A DNA stretch of 64,000 bases from Anthopleura xanthogrammica (Eukaryota; Cnidaria; Anthozoa; Actiniaria; Actiniidae): NCBI GenBank assembly GCA_964019055.1, contig OZ025207.1, positions 6,871,501 to 6,935,500 on the forward strand. Direction: 5' to 3'. This document shows positions 9,742-21,841 of this stretch, piece by piece. Made by a program: the position numbers and the translations under genes. The notes under the pieces are model-generated. The model was not told the DNA's origin. It saw only the letters and a list, made by a program, of their open reading frames with translations, and ran no database searches. Position 1 is the first letter of the stretch, and every line of letters starts with the position of its first letter.

Positions 9742-10375
9742 ATGACCTTTTTTCAGCAAAAATGCTTTTTTCTCAGCAAAACACTCTTTTTCTCACCACA
9801 AATGTGCTGTTCGCGCCCAAAATGTGCTTTTAGCAGTGAAAACGTCGTGTTATCGGCAAAAGAAAATTCTCAGCCAAAAAAAAATGTTCAGCCAAAAACA
9901 CCTTTTTTCACCAAAAATCTCATTTTCTCACCAAAAACTTCATTTTATCAGCCAAAACGTCGTGTTTTCAGCCAATACGTTGTTTTCACCAGCAATAACG
10001 TCGTGTTTTTGGCAAAAAAGTCATCCCATCAGCAAAAAACCTCATTGTTAGGGTTAAAATGACCTTTTTTCAGCAAAAATGCTTTTTTCTCAGCAAAACA
10101 CTCTTTTTCTCACCACAAATGTGCTGTTCGCGCCCAAAATGTGCTTTTAGCAGTGAAAACGTCGTGTTATCGGCAAAAGAAAATTCTCAGCCAAAAAAAA
10201 ATGTTCAGCAAAAAACACCTTTTTTCACCAAAAATCTCATTTTCTCACCAAAAACTTCATTTTATCAGCCAAAACGTCGTGTTTTCAGCCAATACGTTGT
10301 TTTCACCAGCAATAACGTCGTGTTTTTGGCAAAAAAGTCATCCCATCAGCAAAAAACCTCATTGTTAGGGTTAAA

Positions 10376-12339
10376 ATGACCTTTTTTCAGCAAAAATGCT
10401 TTTTTCTCAGCAAAACACTCTTTTTCTCACCACAAATGTGCTGTTCGCGCCCAAAATGTGCTTTTAGCAGTGAAAACGTCGTGTTATCGGCAAAAGAAAA
10501 TTCTCAGCCAAAAAAAAATGTTCAGCAAAAAACACCTTTTTTCACCAAAAATCTCATTTTCTCACCAAAAACTTCATTTTATCAGCCAAAACGTCGGGTT
10601 TTCAGCTAATACGTTGTTTTCACCAGCAATAACGTCGTGTTTTTGGCAAAAAAGTCATCCCATCAGCAAAAAACCTCATCGTTAGGGTTAAAATGACCTT
10701 TTTTCAGCAAAAATGCTTTTTTCTCAGCAAAACACTCTTTTTCTCACCACAAATGTGCTGTTCGCGCCCAAAATGTGCTTTTAGCAGTGAAAACGTCGTG
10801 TTATCGGCAAAAGAAAATTCTCAGCCAAAAAAAAATGTTCAGCCAAAAACACCTTTTTTCACCAAAAATCTCATTTTCTCACCAAAAACCTCATTTTATC
10901 AGCCAAAACGTCGGGTTTTCAGCCAATACGTTGTTTTCACCAGCAATAACGTCGTGTTTTTGGCAAAAAAGTCATCCCATCAGCAAAAAACCTCATTGTT
11001 AGGGTTAAAATGACCTTTTTTCAGCAAAAATGCTTTTTTCTCAGCAAAACACTCTTTTTCTCACCACAAATGTGCTGTTCGCGCCCAAAATGTGCTTTTA
11101 GCAGTGAAAACGTCGTGTTATCGGCAAAAGAAAATTCTCAGCCAAAAAAAAATGTTCAGCCAAAAACACCTTTTTTCACCAAAAATCTCATTTTCTCACC
11201 AAAAACCTCATTTTATCAGCCAAAACGTCGGGTTTTCAGCCAATACGTTGTTTTCACCAGCAATAACGTCGTGTTTTTGGCAAAAAAGTCATCCCATCAG
11301 CAAAAAACCTCATTGTTAGGGTTAAAACGTCGTGTTTTTGGCAAAAAAAGTCATCCCATCAGCAAAAAACCTCATTGTTAGGGTTAAAATGACCTTTTTT
11401 CAGCAAAAATGCTTTTTTCTCAGCAAAACACTCTTTTTCTCACCACAAATGTGCTGTTCGCGCCCAAAATGTGCTTTTAGCAGTGAAAACGTCGTGTTAT
11501 CGGCAAAAGAAAATTCTCAGCCAAAAAAAAATGTTCAGCAAAAAACACCTTTTTTCACCAAAAATCTCATTTTCTCACCAAAAACTTCATTTTATCAGCC
11601 AAAACGTCGTGTTTTCAGCCAATACGTTGTTTTCACCAGCAATAACGTCGTGTTTTTGGCAAAAAAGTCATCCCATCAGCAAAAAACCTCATTGTTAGGG
11701 TTAAAATGACCTTTTTTCAGCAAAAATGCTTTTTTCTCAGCAAAACACTCTTTTTCTCACCACAAATGTGCTGTTCGCGCCCAAAATGTGCTTTTAGCAG
11801 TGAAAACGTCGTGTTATCGGCAAAAGAAAATTCTCAGCCAAAAAAAAATGTTCAGCCAAAAACACCTTTTTTCACCAAAAATCTCATTTTCTCACCAAAA
11901 ACTTCATTTTATCAGCCAAAACGTCGTGTTTTCAGCCAATACGTTGTTTTCACCAGCAATAATGTCGTGTTTTTGGCAAAAAAGTCATCCCATCAGCAAA
12001 AAACCTCATTGTTAGGGTTAAAATGACCTTTTTTCAGCAAAAATGCTTTTTTCTCAGCAAAACACTCCTTTTCTCACCACAAATGTGCTGTTCGCGCCCA
12101 AAATGTGCTTTTAGCAGTGAAAACGTCGTGTTATCGGCAAAAGAAAATTCTCAGCCAAAAAAAAATGTTCAGCCAAAAACACCTTTTTTCACCAAAAATC
12201 TCATTTTCTCACCAAAAACTTCATTTTATCAGCCAAAACGTCGTGTTTTCAGCCAATACGTTGTTTTCACCAGCAATAATGTCGTGTTTTTGGCAAAAAA
12301 GTCATCCCATCAGCAAAAAACCTCATTGTTAGGGTTAAA
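10376..12339 (+). repeat. Higher-order block C, copy 2 (6 monomers with 62-bp insertion)
   Basis: Monomers at 10376, 10693, 11010, 11389, 11706 and 12023 match 6194-8156 in order. Differences are a152 instead of c152 in the first, and one extra A in the insertion (62 instead of 61 bp). The pair of c258t monomers (11963, 12280) and the CACTCCTTTTC marker near 12064 correspond to 7780, 8097 and about 7881 in copy 1. Confidence 0.88.
11328..11389 (+). repeat. 62-bp insertion: second copy of the three-subunit event
   Basis: It has the same junction as at 7146 (GGTTAAAACGTCGTG) and spans subunits 14-16, with seven A rather than six at 11343-11349. It lies in the same context within block C copy 2, so it descends from the same event as the 7146 insertion. 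The seven-A tract is otherwise seen in the left-edge monomer (124-130). Confidence 0.92.
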
Positions 12340-13607
12340 ATGACCTTTTTTCAGCAAAAATGCTTTTTTCTCAGCAAAACACTCTTTTTCTCACCACAAA
12401 TGTGCTGTTCGCGCCCAAAATGTGCTTTTAGCAGTGAAAACGTCGTGTTATCGGCAAAAGAAAATTCTCAGCCAAAAAAAAATGTTCAGCAAAAAACACC
12501 TTTTCTCACCAAAAATCTCATTTTCTCACCAAAAACTTCATTTTATCAGCCAAAACGTCGTGTTTTCAGCCAATACGTTGTTTTCACCAGCAATAACGTC
12601 GTGTTTTTGGCAAAAAAGTCATCCCATCAGCAAAAAACCTCATTGTTAGGGTTAAAATGACCTTTTTTCAGCAAAAATGCTTTTTTCTCAGCAAAACACT
12701 CTTTTTCTCACCACAAATGTGCTGTTCGCGCCCAAAATGTGCTTTTAGCAGTGAAAACGTCGTGTTATCGGCAAAAGAAAATTCTCAGCCAAAAAAAAAT
12801 GTTCAGCCCAAAACACCTTTTTTCACCAAAAATCTCATTTTCTCACCAAAAACTTCATTTTATCAGCCAAAACGTCGTGTTTTCAGCCAATACGTTGTTT
12901 TCACCAGCAATAACGTCGTGTTTTTGGCAAAAAAGTCATCCCATCAGCAAAAAACCTCATTGTTAGGGTTAAAATGACCTTTTTTCAGCAAAAATGCTTT
13001 TTTCTCAGCAAAACACTCTTTTTCTCACCACAAATGTGCTGTTCGCGCCCAAAATGTGCTTTTAGCAGTGAAAACGTCGTGTTATCGGCAAAAGAAAATT
13101 CTCAGCCAAAAAAAAATGTTCAGCCAAAAACACCTTTTTTCACCAAAAATCTCATTTTCTCACCAAAAACTTCATTTTATCAGCCAAAACGTCGTGTTTT
13201 CAGCCAATACGTTGTTTTCACCAGCAATAACGTCGTGTTTTTGGTAAAAAAGTCATCCCATTAGCAAAAAACCTCATTGTTAGGGTTAAAATGACCTTTT
13301 TTCAGCAAAAATGCTTTTTTCTCAGCAAAACACTCTTTTTCTCACCACAAATGTGCTGTTCGCGCCCAAAATGTGCTTTTAGCAGTGAAAACGTCGTGTT
13401 ATCGGCAAAAGAAAATTCTCAGCCAAAAAAAAATGTTCAGCAAAAAACACCTTTTTTCACCAAAAATCTCATTTTCTCACCAAAAACTTCTTTTTATCAG
13501 CCAAAACGTCGTGTTTTCAGCCAATACGTTGTTTTCACTAGCAATAATGTCGTATTTTTGGCAAAAAAGTCATCCCATCAGCAAAAAACCTCATTGTTAG
13601 GGTTAAA
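12340..13607 (+). repeat. Four-monomer block D, copy 1
   Basis: Monomers at 12340, 12657, 12974 and 13291. Markers in order: CACCTTTTCTCACC; CAGCCCAAAAC; CCATTAGC (with GGTAAAAAAG near 13245); then c258t at 13548 with CACTAGC, CGTATTTTT and ACTTCTTTTT. The series is partly repeated 1268 bp (4 x 317) downstream. The fourth monomer has an unusual load of private changes near 13490-13555. Confidence 0.85.
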
Positions 13608-14875
13608 ATGACCTTTTTTCAGCAAAAATGCTTTTTTCTCAGCAAAACACTCTTTTTCTCACCACAAATGTGCTGTTCGCGCCCAAAATGTGCTTTTAGC
13701 AGTGAAAACGTCGTGTTATCGGCAAAAGAAAATTCTCAGCCAAAAAAAAATGTTCAGCAAAAAACACCTTTTCTCACCAAAAATCTCATTTTCTCACCAA
13801 AAACTTCATTTTATCAGCCAAAACGTCGTGTTTTCAGCCAATACGTTGTTTTCACCAGCAATAACGTCGTGTTTTTGGCAAAAAAGTCATCCCATCAGCA
13901 AAAAACCTCATTGTTAGGGTTAAAATGACCTTTTTTCAGCAAAAATGCTTTTTTCTCAGCAAAACACTCTTTTTCTCACCACAAATGTGCTGTTCGCGCC
14001 CAAAATGTGCTTTTAGCAGTGAAAACGTCGTGTTATCGGCAAAAGAAAATTCTCAGCCAAAAAAAAATGTTCAGCCCAAAACACCTTTTTTCACCAAAAA
14101 TCTCATTTTCTCACCAAAAACTTCATTTTATCAGCCAAAACGTCGTGTTTTCAGCCAATACGTTGTTTTCACCAGCAATAACGTCGTGTTTTTGGCAAAA
14201 AAGTCATCCCATCAGCAAAAAACCTCATTGTTAGGGTTAAAATGACCTTTTTTCAGCAAAAATGCTTTTTTCTCAGCAAAACACTCTTTTTCTCACCACA
14301 AATGTGCTGTTCGCGCCCAAAATGTGCTTTTAGCAGTGAAAACGTCGTGTTATCGGCAAAAGAAAATTCTCAGCCAAAAAAAAATGTTCAGCCCAAAACA
14401 CCTTTTTTCACCAAAAATCTCATTTTCTCACCAAAAACTTCATTTTATCAGCCAAAACGTCGTGTTTTCAGCCAATACGTTGTTTTCACCAGCAATAACG
14501 TCGTGTTTTTGGCAAAAAAGTCATCCCATTAGCAAAAAACCTCATTGTTAGGGTTAAAATGACCTTTTTTCAGCAAAAATGCTTTTTTCTCAGCAAAACA
14601 CTCTTTTTCTCACCACAAATGTGCTGTTCGCGCCCAAAATGTGCTTTTAGCAGTGAAAACGTCGTGTTATCGGCAAAAGAAAATTCTCAGCCAAAAAAAA
14701 ATGTTCAGCAAAAAACACCTTTTTTCACCAAAAATCTCATTTTCTCACCAAAAACTTCATTTTGTCAGCCAAAACGTCGTGTTTTCAGCCAATACGTTGT
14801 TTTCACCAGCAATAATGTCGTGTTTTTGGCAAAAAAGTCATCCCATCAGCAAAAAACCTCATTGTTAGGGTTAAA
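13608..14875 (+). repeat. Four-monomer block D, copy 2
   Basis: Monomers at 13608, 13925, 14242 and 14559 share CACCTTTTCTCACC, CAGCCCAAAAC, CCATTAGC and c258t (14816) with the corresponding monomers of 12340-13607, offset 1268 bp. The third monomer also carries CAGCCCAAAAC, unlike its partner. TTTTGTCAGCC near 14764 is private. Confidence 0.84.
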
Positions 14876-17093
14876 ATGACCTTTTTTCAGCAAAAATGCT
14901 TTTTTCTCAGCAAAACACTCTTTTTCTCACCACAAATGTGCTGTTCGCGCCCAAAATGTGCTTTTAGCAGTGAAAACGTCGTGTTATCGGCAAAAGAAAA
15001 TTCTCAGCCAAAAAAAAATGTTCAGCAAAAAACACCTTTTTTCACCAAAAATCTCATTTTCTCACCAAAAACTTCATTTTATCAGCCAAAACGTCGTGTT
15101 TTCAGCCAATACGTTGTTTTCACCAGCAATAATGTCGTGTTTTTGGCAAAAAAGTCATCCCATCAGCAAAAAACCTCATTGTTAGGGTTAAAATGACCTT
15201 TTTTCAGCAAAAATGCTTTTTTCTCAGCAAAACACTCTTTTTCTCACCACAAATGTGCTGTTCGCGCCCAAAATGTGCTTTTAGCAGTGAAAACGTCGTG
15301 TTATCGGCAAAAGAAAATTCTCAGCCAAAAAAAAATGTTCAGCAAAAAACACCTTTTTTCACCAAAAATCTCATTTTCTCACCAAAAACTTCATTTTATC
15401 AGCCAAAACGTCGTGTTTTCAGCCAATACGTTGTTTTCACCAGCAATAATGTCGTGTTTTTGGCAAAAAAGTCATCCCATCAGCAAAAAACCTCATTGTT
15501 AGGGTTAAAATGACCTTTTTTCAGCAAAAATGCTTTTTTCTCAACAAAACACTCTTTTTCTCACCACAAATGTGCTGTTCGCGCCCAAAATGTGCTTTTA
15601 GCAGTGAAAACGTCGTGTTATCGGCAAAAGAAAATTCTCAGCCAAAAAAAAATGTTCAGCCAAAAACACCTTTTTTCACCAAAAATCTCATTTTCTCACC
15701 AAAAACTTCATTTTATCAGCCAAAACGTCGTGTTTTCAGCCAATACGTTGTTTTCACCAGCAATAACGTCGTGTTTTTGGCAAAAAAGTCATCCCATCAG
15801 CAAAAAACCTCATTGTTAGGGTTAAAATGACCTTTTTTCAGCAAAAATGCTTTTTTCTCAGCAAAACACTCTTTTTCTCACCACAAATGTGCTGTTCGCG
15901 CCCAAAATGTGCTTTTAGCAGTGAAAACGTCGTGTTATCGGCAAAAGAAAATTCTCAGCCAAAAAAAAATGTTCAGCAAAAAACACCTTTTTTCACCAAA
16001 AATCTCATTTTCTCACCAAAAACTTCATTTTATCAGCCAAAACGTCGTGTTTTCAGCCAATACGTTGTTTTCACCAGCAATAACGTCGTGTTTTTGGCAA
16101 AAAAGTCATCCCATCAGCAAAAAACCTCATTGTTAGGGTTAAAATGACCTTTTTTCAGCAAAAATGCTTTTTTCTCAGCAAAACACTCTTTTTCTCACCA
16201 CAAATGTGCTGTTCGCGCCCAAAATGTGCTTTTAGCAGTGAAAACGTCGTGTTATCGGCAAAAGAAAATTCTCAGCCAAAAAAAAATGTTCAGCAAAAAA
16301 CACCTTTTTTCACCAAAAATCTCATTTTCTCACCAAAAACTTCATTTTATCAGCCAAAACGTCGTGTTTTCAGCCAATACGTTGTTTTCACCAGCAATAA
16401 CGTCGTGTTTTTGGCAAAAAAGTCATCCCATCAGCAAAAAACCTCATTGTTAGGGTTAAAATGACCTTTTTTCAGCAAAAATGCTTTTTTCTCAGCAAAA
16501 CACTCTTTTTCTCACCACAAATGTGCTGTTCGCGCCCAAAATGTGCTTTTAGCAGTGAAAACGTCGTGTTATCGGCAAAAGAAAATTCTCAGCCAAAAAA
16601 AAATGTTCAGCCAAAAACACCTTTTTTCACCAAAAATCTCATTTTCTCACCAAAAACTTCATTTTATCAGCCAAAACGTCGTGTTTTCAGCCAATACGTT
16701 GTTTTCACCAGCAATAACGTCGTGTTTTTGGCAAAAAAGTCATCCCATCAGCAAAAAACCTCATTGTTAGGGTTAAAATGACCTTTTTTCAGCAAAAATG
16801 CTTTTTTCTCAGCAAAACACTCTTTTTCTCACCACAAATGTGCTGTTCGCGCCCAAAATGTGCTTTTAGCAGTGAAAACGTCGTGTTTAGGCAAAAGAAA
16901 ATTCTCAGCCAAAAAAAAATGTTCAGCCAAAAACACCTTTTTTCACCAAAAATCTCATTTTCTCACCAAAAACTTCATTTTATCAGCCAAAACGTCGTGT
17001 TTTCAGCCAATACGTTGTTTTCACCAGCAATAACGTCGTGTTTTTGGCAAAAAAGTCATCCCATCAGCAAAAAACCTCATTGTTAGGGTTAAA
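14876..17093 (+). repeat. Seven monomers, transition from diverse to homogeneous
   Basis: Monomers begin at 14876, 15193, 15510, 15827, 16144, 16461 and 16778. The first two carry c258t (15133, 15450); that at 15510 carries CTCAACAAAAC and c152. The others alternate a152 and c152 without further markers. The last is 316 bp because GTGTTATCGGC reads GTGTTTAGGC near 16885. None carries g222 or c305, markers confined to the first 11 kb. Confidence 0.88.
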
Positions 17094-18676
17094 ATGACCT
17101 TTTTTCAGCAAAAATGCTTTTTTCTCAGCAAAACACTCTTTTTCTCACCACAAATGTGCTGTTCGCGCCCAAAATGTGCTTTTAGCAGTGAAAACGTCGT
17201 GTTATCGGCAAAAGGAAATTCCCGTCAAAAAAAAAATTTCAGCCAAAAACACCTTTTTTCACCAAAAATCTCATTTTCTCACCAAAAACTTCATTTTATC
17301 AGCCAAAACGTCGTGTTTTCAGCCAATACGTTGTTTTCACCAGCAATAACGTCGTGTTTTTGGCAAAAAAGTCATCCCATCAGCAAAAAACCTCATTGTT
17401 AGGGTTAAAATGACCTTTTTTCAGCAAAAATGCTTTTTTCTCAGCAAAACACTCTTTTTCTCACCACAAATGTGCTGTTCGCGCCCAAAATGTGCTTTTA
17501 GCAGTGAAAACGTCGTGTTATCGGCAAAAGAAAATTCTCAGCCAAAAAAAAATGTTCAGCAAAAAACACCTTTTTTCACCAAAAATCTCATTTTCTCACC
17601 AAAAACTTCATTTTATCAGCCAAAACGTCGTGTTTTCAGCCAATACGTTGTTTTCACCAGCAATAACGTCGTGTTTTTGGCAAAAAAGTCATCCCATCAG
17701 CAAAAAACCTCATTGTTAGGGTTAAAATGACCTTTTTTCAGCAAAAATGCTTTTTTCTCAGCAAAACACTCTTTTTCTCACCACAAATGTGCTGTTCGCG
17801 CCCAAAATGTGCTTTTAGCAGTGAAAACGTCGTGTTATCGGCAAAAGAAAATTCTCAGCCAAAAAAAAATGTTCAGCCAAAAACACCTTTTTTCACCAAA
17901 AATCTCATTTTCTCACCAAAAACTTCATTTTATCAGCCAAAACGTCGTGTTTTCAGCCAATACGTTGTTTTCACCAGCAATAACGTCGTGTTTTTGGCAA
18001 AAAAGTCATCCCATCAGCAAAAAACCTCATTGTTAGGGTTAAAATGACCTTTTTTCAGCAAAAATGCTTTTTTCTCAGCAAAACACTCTTTTTCTCACCA
18101 CAAATGTGCTGTTCGCGCCCAAAATGTGCTTTTAGCAGTGAAAACGTCGTGTTATCGGCAAAAGGAAATTCCCGTCAAAAAAAAAATTTCAGCCAAAAAC
18201 ACCTTTTTTCACCAAAAATCTCATTTTCTCACCAAAAACTTCATTTTATCAGCCAAAACGTCGTGTTTTCAGCCAATACGTTGTTTTCACCAGCAATAAC
18301 GTCGTGTTTTTGGCAAAAAAGTCATCCCATCAGCAAAAAACCTCATTGTTAGGGTTAAAATGACCTTTTTTCAGCAAAAATGCTTTTTTCTCAGCAAAAC
18401 ACTCTTTTTCTCACCACAAATGTGCTGTTCGCGCCCAAAATGTGCTTTTAGCAGTGAAAACGTCGTGTTATCGGCAAAAGAAAATTCTCAGCCAAAAAAA
18501 AATGTTCAGCAAAAAACACCTTTTTTCACCAAAAATCTCATTTTCTCACCAAAAACTTCATTTTATCAGCCAAAACGTCGTGTTTTCAGCCAATACGTTG
18601 TTTTCACCAGCAATAACGTCGTGTTTTTGGCAAAAAAGTCATCCCATCAGCAAAAAACCTCATTGTTAGGGTTAAA
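17094..18676 (+). repeat. 950-bp (three-monomer) duplication with an altered 7th subunit
   Basis: The monomers at 17094 and 18044 share a multi-base change near 17213-17240 and 18163-18190: AAAGGAAATTCCCGTC followed by ten A and TTTCAGCC, replacing the usual AAAGAAAATTCTCAGCC, nine A, TGTTCAGCC. Each is 316 bp. They lie 950 bp apart, and each is followed by an a152 monomer (17410, 18360), so the segment was duplicated as a unit. Several substitutions within about 30 bp suggest one mutational event, not independent point changes. Confidence 0.85.
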
Positions 18677-20578
18677 ATGACCTTTTTTCAGCAAAAATGC
18701 TTTTTTCTCAGCAAAACACTCTTTTTCTCACCACAAATGTGCTGTTCGCGCCCAAAATGTGCTTTTAGCAGTGAAAACGTCGTGTTATCGGCAAAAGAAA
18801 ATTCTCAGCCAAAAAAAAATGTTCAGCAAAAAACACCTTTTTTCACCAAAAATCTCATTTTCTCACCAAAAACTTCATTTTATCAGCCAAAACGTCGTGT
18901 TTTCAGCCAATACGTTGTTTTCACCAGCAATAACGTCGTGTTTTTGGCAAAAAAGTCATCCCATCAGCAAAAAACCTCATTGTTAGGGTTAAAATGACCT
19001 TTTTTCAGCAAAAATGCTTTTTTCTCAGCAAAACACTCTTTTTCTCACCACAAATGTGCTGTTCGCGCCCAAAATGTGCTTTTAGCAGTGAAAACGTCGT
19101 GTTATCGGGAAAAGAAAATTCTCAGCCAAAAAAAAATGTTCAGCAAAAAACACCTTTTTTCACCAAAAATCTCATTTTCTCACCAAAAACTTCATTTTAT
19201 CAGCCAAAACGTCGTGTTTTCAGCCAATACGTTGTTTTCACCAGCAATAACGTCGTGTTTTTGGCAAAAAAGTCATCCCATCAGCAAAAAACCTCATTGT
19301 TAGGGTTAAAATGACCTTTTTTCAGCAAAAATGCTTTTTTCTCAGCAAAACACTCTTTTTCTCACCACAAATGTGCTGTTCGCGCCCAAAATGTGCTTTT
19401 AGCAGTGAAAACGTCGTGTTATCGGCAAAAGAAAATTCTCAGCCAAAAAAAAATGTTCAGCAAAAAACACCTTTTTTCACCAAAAATCTCATTTTCTCAC
19501 CAAAAACTTCATTTTATCAGCCAAAACGTCGTGTTTTCAGCCAATACGTTGTTTTCACCAGCAATAACGTCGTGTTTTTGGCAAAAAAGTCATCCCATCA
19601 GCAAAAAACCTCATTGTTAGGGTTAAAATGACCTTTTTTCAGCAAAAATGCTTTTTTCTCAGCAAAACACTCTTTTTCTCACCACAAATGTGCTGTTCGC
19701 GCCCAAAATGTGCTTTTAGCAGTGAAAACGTCGTGTTATCGGCAAAAGACAATTCTCAGCCAAAAAAAAATGTTCAGCAAAAAACACCTTTTTTCACCAA
19801 AAATCTCATTTTCTCACCAAAAACTTCATTTTATCAGCCAAAACGTCGTGTTTTCAGCCAATACGTTGTTTTCACCAGCAATAACGTCGTGTTTTTGGCA
19901 AAAAAGTCATCCCATCAGCAAAAAACCTCATTGTTAGGGTTAAAATGACCTTTTTTCAGCAAAAATGCTTTTTTCTCAGCAAAACACTCTTTTTCTCACC
20001 ACAAATGTGCTGTTCGCGCCCAAAATGTGCTTTTAGCAGTGAAAACGTCGTGTTATCGGCAAAAGAAAATTCTCAGCCAAAAAAAAATGTTCAGCCAAAA
20101 ACACCTTTTTTCACCAAAAATCTCATTTTCTCACCAAAAACTTCATTTTATCAGCCAAAACGTCGTGTTTTCAGCCAATACGTTGTTTTCACCAGCAATA
20201 ACGTCGTGTTTTTGGCAAAAAAGTCATCCCATCAGCAAAAAACCTCATTGTTAGGGTTAAAATGACCTTTTTTCAGCAAAAATGCTTTTTTCTCAGCAAA
20301 ACACTCTTTTTCTCACCACAAATGTGCTGTTCGCGCCCAAAATGTGCTTTTAGCAGTGAAAACGTCGTGTTATCGGCAAAAGGAAATTCTCAGCCAAAAA
20401 AAAATGTTCAGCAAAAAACACCTTTTTTCACCAAAAATCTCATTTTCTCACCAAAAACTTCATTTTATCAGCCAAAACGTCGTGTTTTCAGCCAATACGT
20501 TGTTTTCACCAGCAATAACGTCGTGTTTTTGGCAAAAAAGTCATCCCATCAGCAAAAAACCTCATTGTTAGGGTTAAA
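18677..20578 (+). repeat. Six near-consensus monomers
   Basis: Monomers at 18677, 18994, 19311, 19628, 19945 and 20262 are near the common type. Private changes are ATCGGGAAAAG near 19108, AAAAGACAATTC near 19749 and AAAGGAAATTC near 20383. The last recurs in the irregular monomers just downstream. Confidence 0.9.
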
Positions 20579-21841
20579 ATGACCTTTTTTCAGCAAAAAT
20601 GCTTTTTTCTCAGCAAAACACTCTTTTTCTCACCACAAATGTGCTGTTCGCGCCCAAAATGTGCTTTTAGCAGTGAAAACGTCGTGTTATCGGCAAAAGA
20701 AAATTCTCAGCCAAAAAAAAATGTTCAGCCAAAAAACACCTTTTTTCACCAAAAATCTCATTTTCTCACCAAAAACTTCATTTTATCAGCCAAAACGTCG
20801 TGTTTTCAGCCAATACGTTGTTTTCACCAGCAATAACGTCGTGTTTTTGGCAAAAAAGTCATCCCATCAGCAAAAAACCTCATTGTTAGGGGTTAAAAAT
20901 GACCTTTTTTCAGCAAAAATGCTTTTTTCTCAGCAAAACACTCTTTTTCTCACCACAAATGTGCTGTTCGCGCCCAAAATAAGCTTTTAGCAGTGAAAAC
21001 GTCGTGTTATCGGCAAAAGGAAATTCTCAGCCAAAAAAAAATGTTCAGCAAAAAACACCTTTTTTCACCAAAAATCTCATTTTCTCACCAAAAACTTCAT
21101 TTTATCAGCCAAAACGTCGTGTTTTCAGCCAATACGTTGTTTTCACCAGCAATAACGTCGTGTTTTTGGCAAAAAAGTCATCCCATCAGCAAAAAACCTC
21201 ATTGTTAGGGTTAAAATGACCTTTTTCAGCAAAAATGCTTTTTTCTCAGCAAAACACTCTTTTTCTCACCACAAATGTGCTGTTCGCGCCAAAAATAAGC
21301 TTTTAGCAGTGAAAACGTCGTGTTATCGGCAAAAGGAAATTCTCAGCCAAAAAAAATGTTCAGCCAAAAACACCTTTTTTCACCAAAAATCTCATTTTCT
21401 CACCAAAAACTTCATTTTATCAGCCAAAACGTCGTGTTTTCAGCCAATACGTTGTTTTCACCAGCAATAACGTCGTGTTTTTGGCAAAAAAGTCATCCCA
21501 TCAGCAAAAAACCTCATTGTTAGGGTTAAAATGACCTTTTTTCAGCAAAAATGCTTTTTTCTCAGCAAACACTCCTTTTCTCACCACAAATGTGCTGTTC
21601 GCGCCCAAAATGTGCTTTTAGCAGTGAAAACGTCATCGGCAAAAGAAAATTCTCAGCCAAAAAAAAATGTTCAGCAAAAAACACCTTTTTTCACCAAAAA
21701 TCTCATTTTCTCACCAAAAACTTCATTTTATCAGCCAAAACGTCGTGTTTTCAGCCAATACGTTGTTTTCACCAGCAATAACGTCGTGTTTTTGGCAAAA
21801 AAGTCATCCCATCAGCAAAAAACCTCATTGTTAGGGTTAAA
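20579..21841 (+). repeat. Indel-bearing patch of four monomers
   Basis: Monomers at 20579, 20899, 21216 and 21531 have lengths 320, 317, 315 and 311. Changes include an extra A near 20720, TTAGGGGTTAAAAATG at the boundary before 20899, one fewer T near 21225, eight instead of nine A near 21350, CAGCAAACACTCC near 21567, and CGTCATCGG (five bases lost) near 21633. Two neighbours share AATAAGC in place of AATGTGC (near 20980 and 21296), and both share AAAGGAAATTC with 20262. These shared states show that at least part of the variation is inherited and not read error. Confidence 0.85.
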
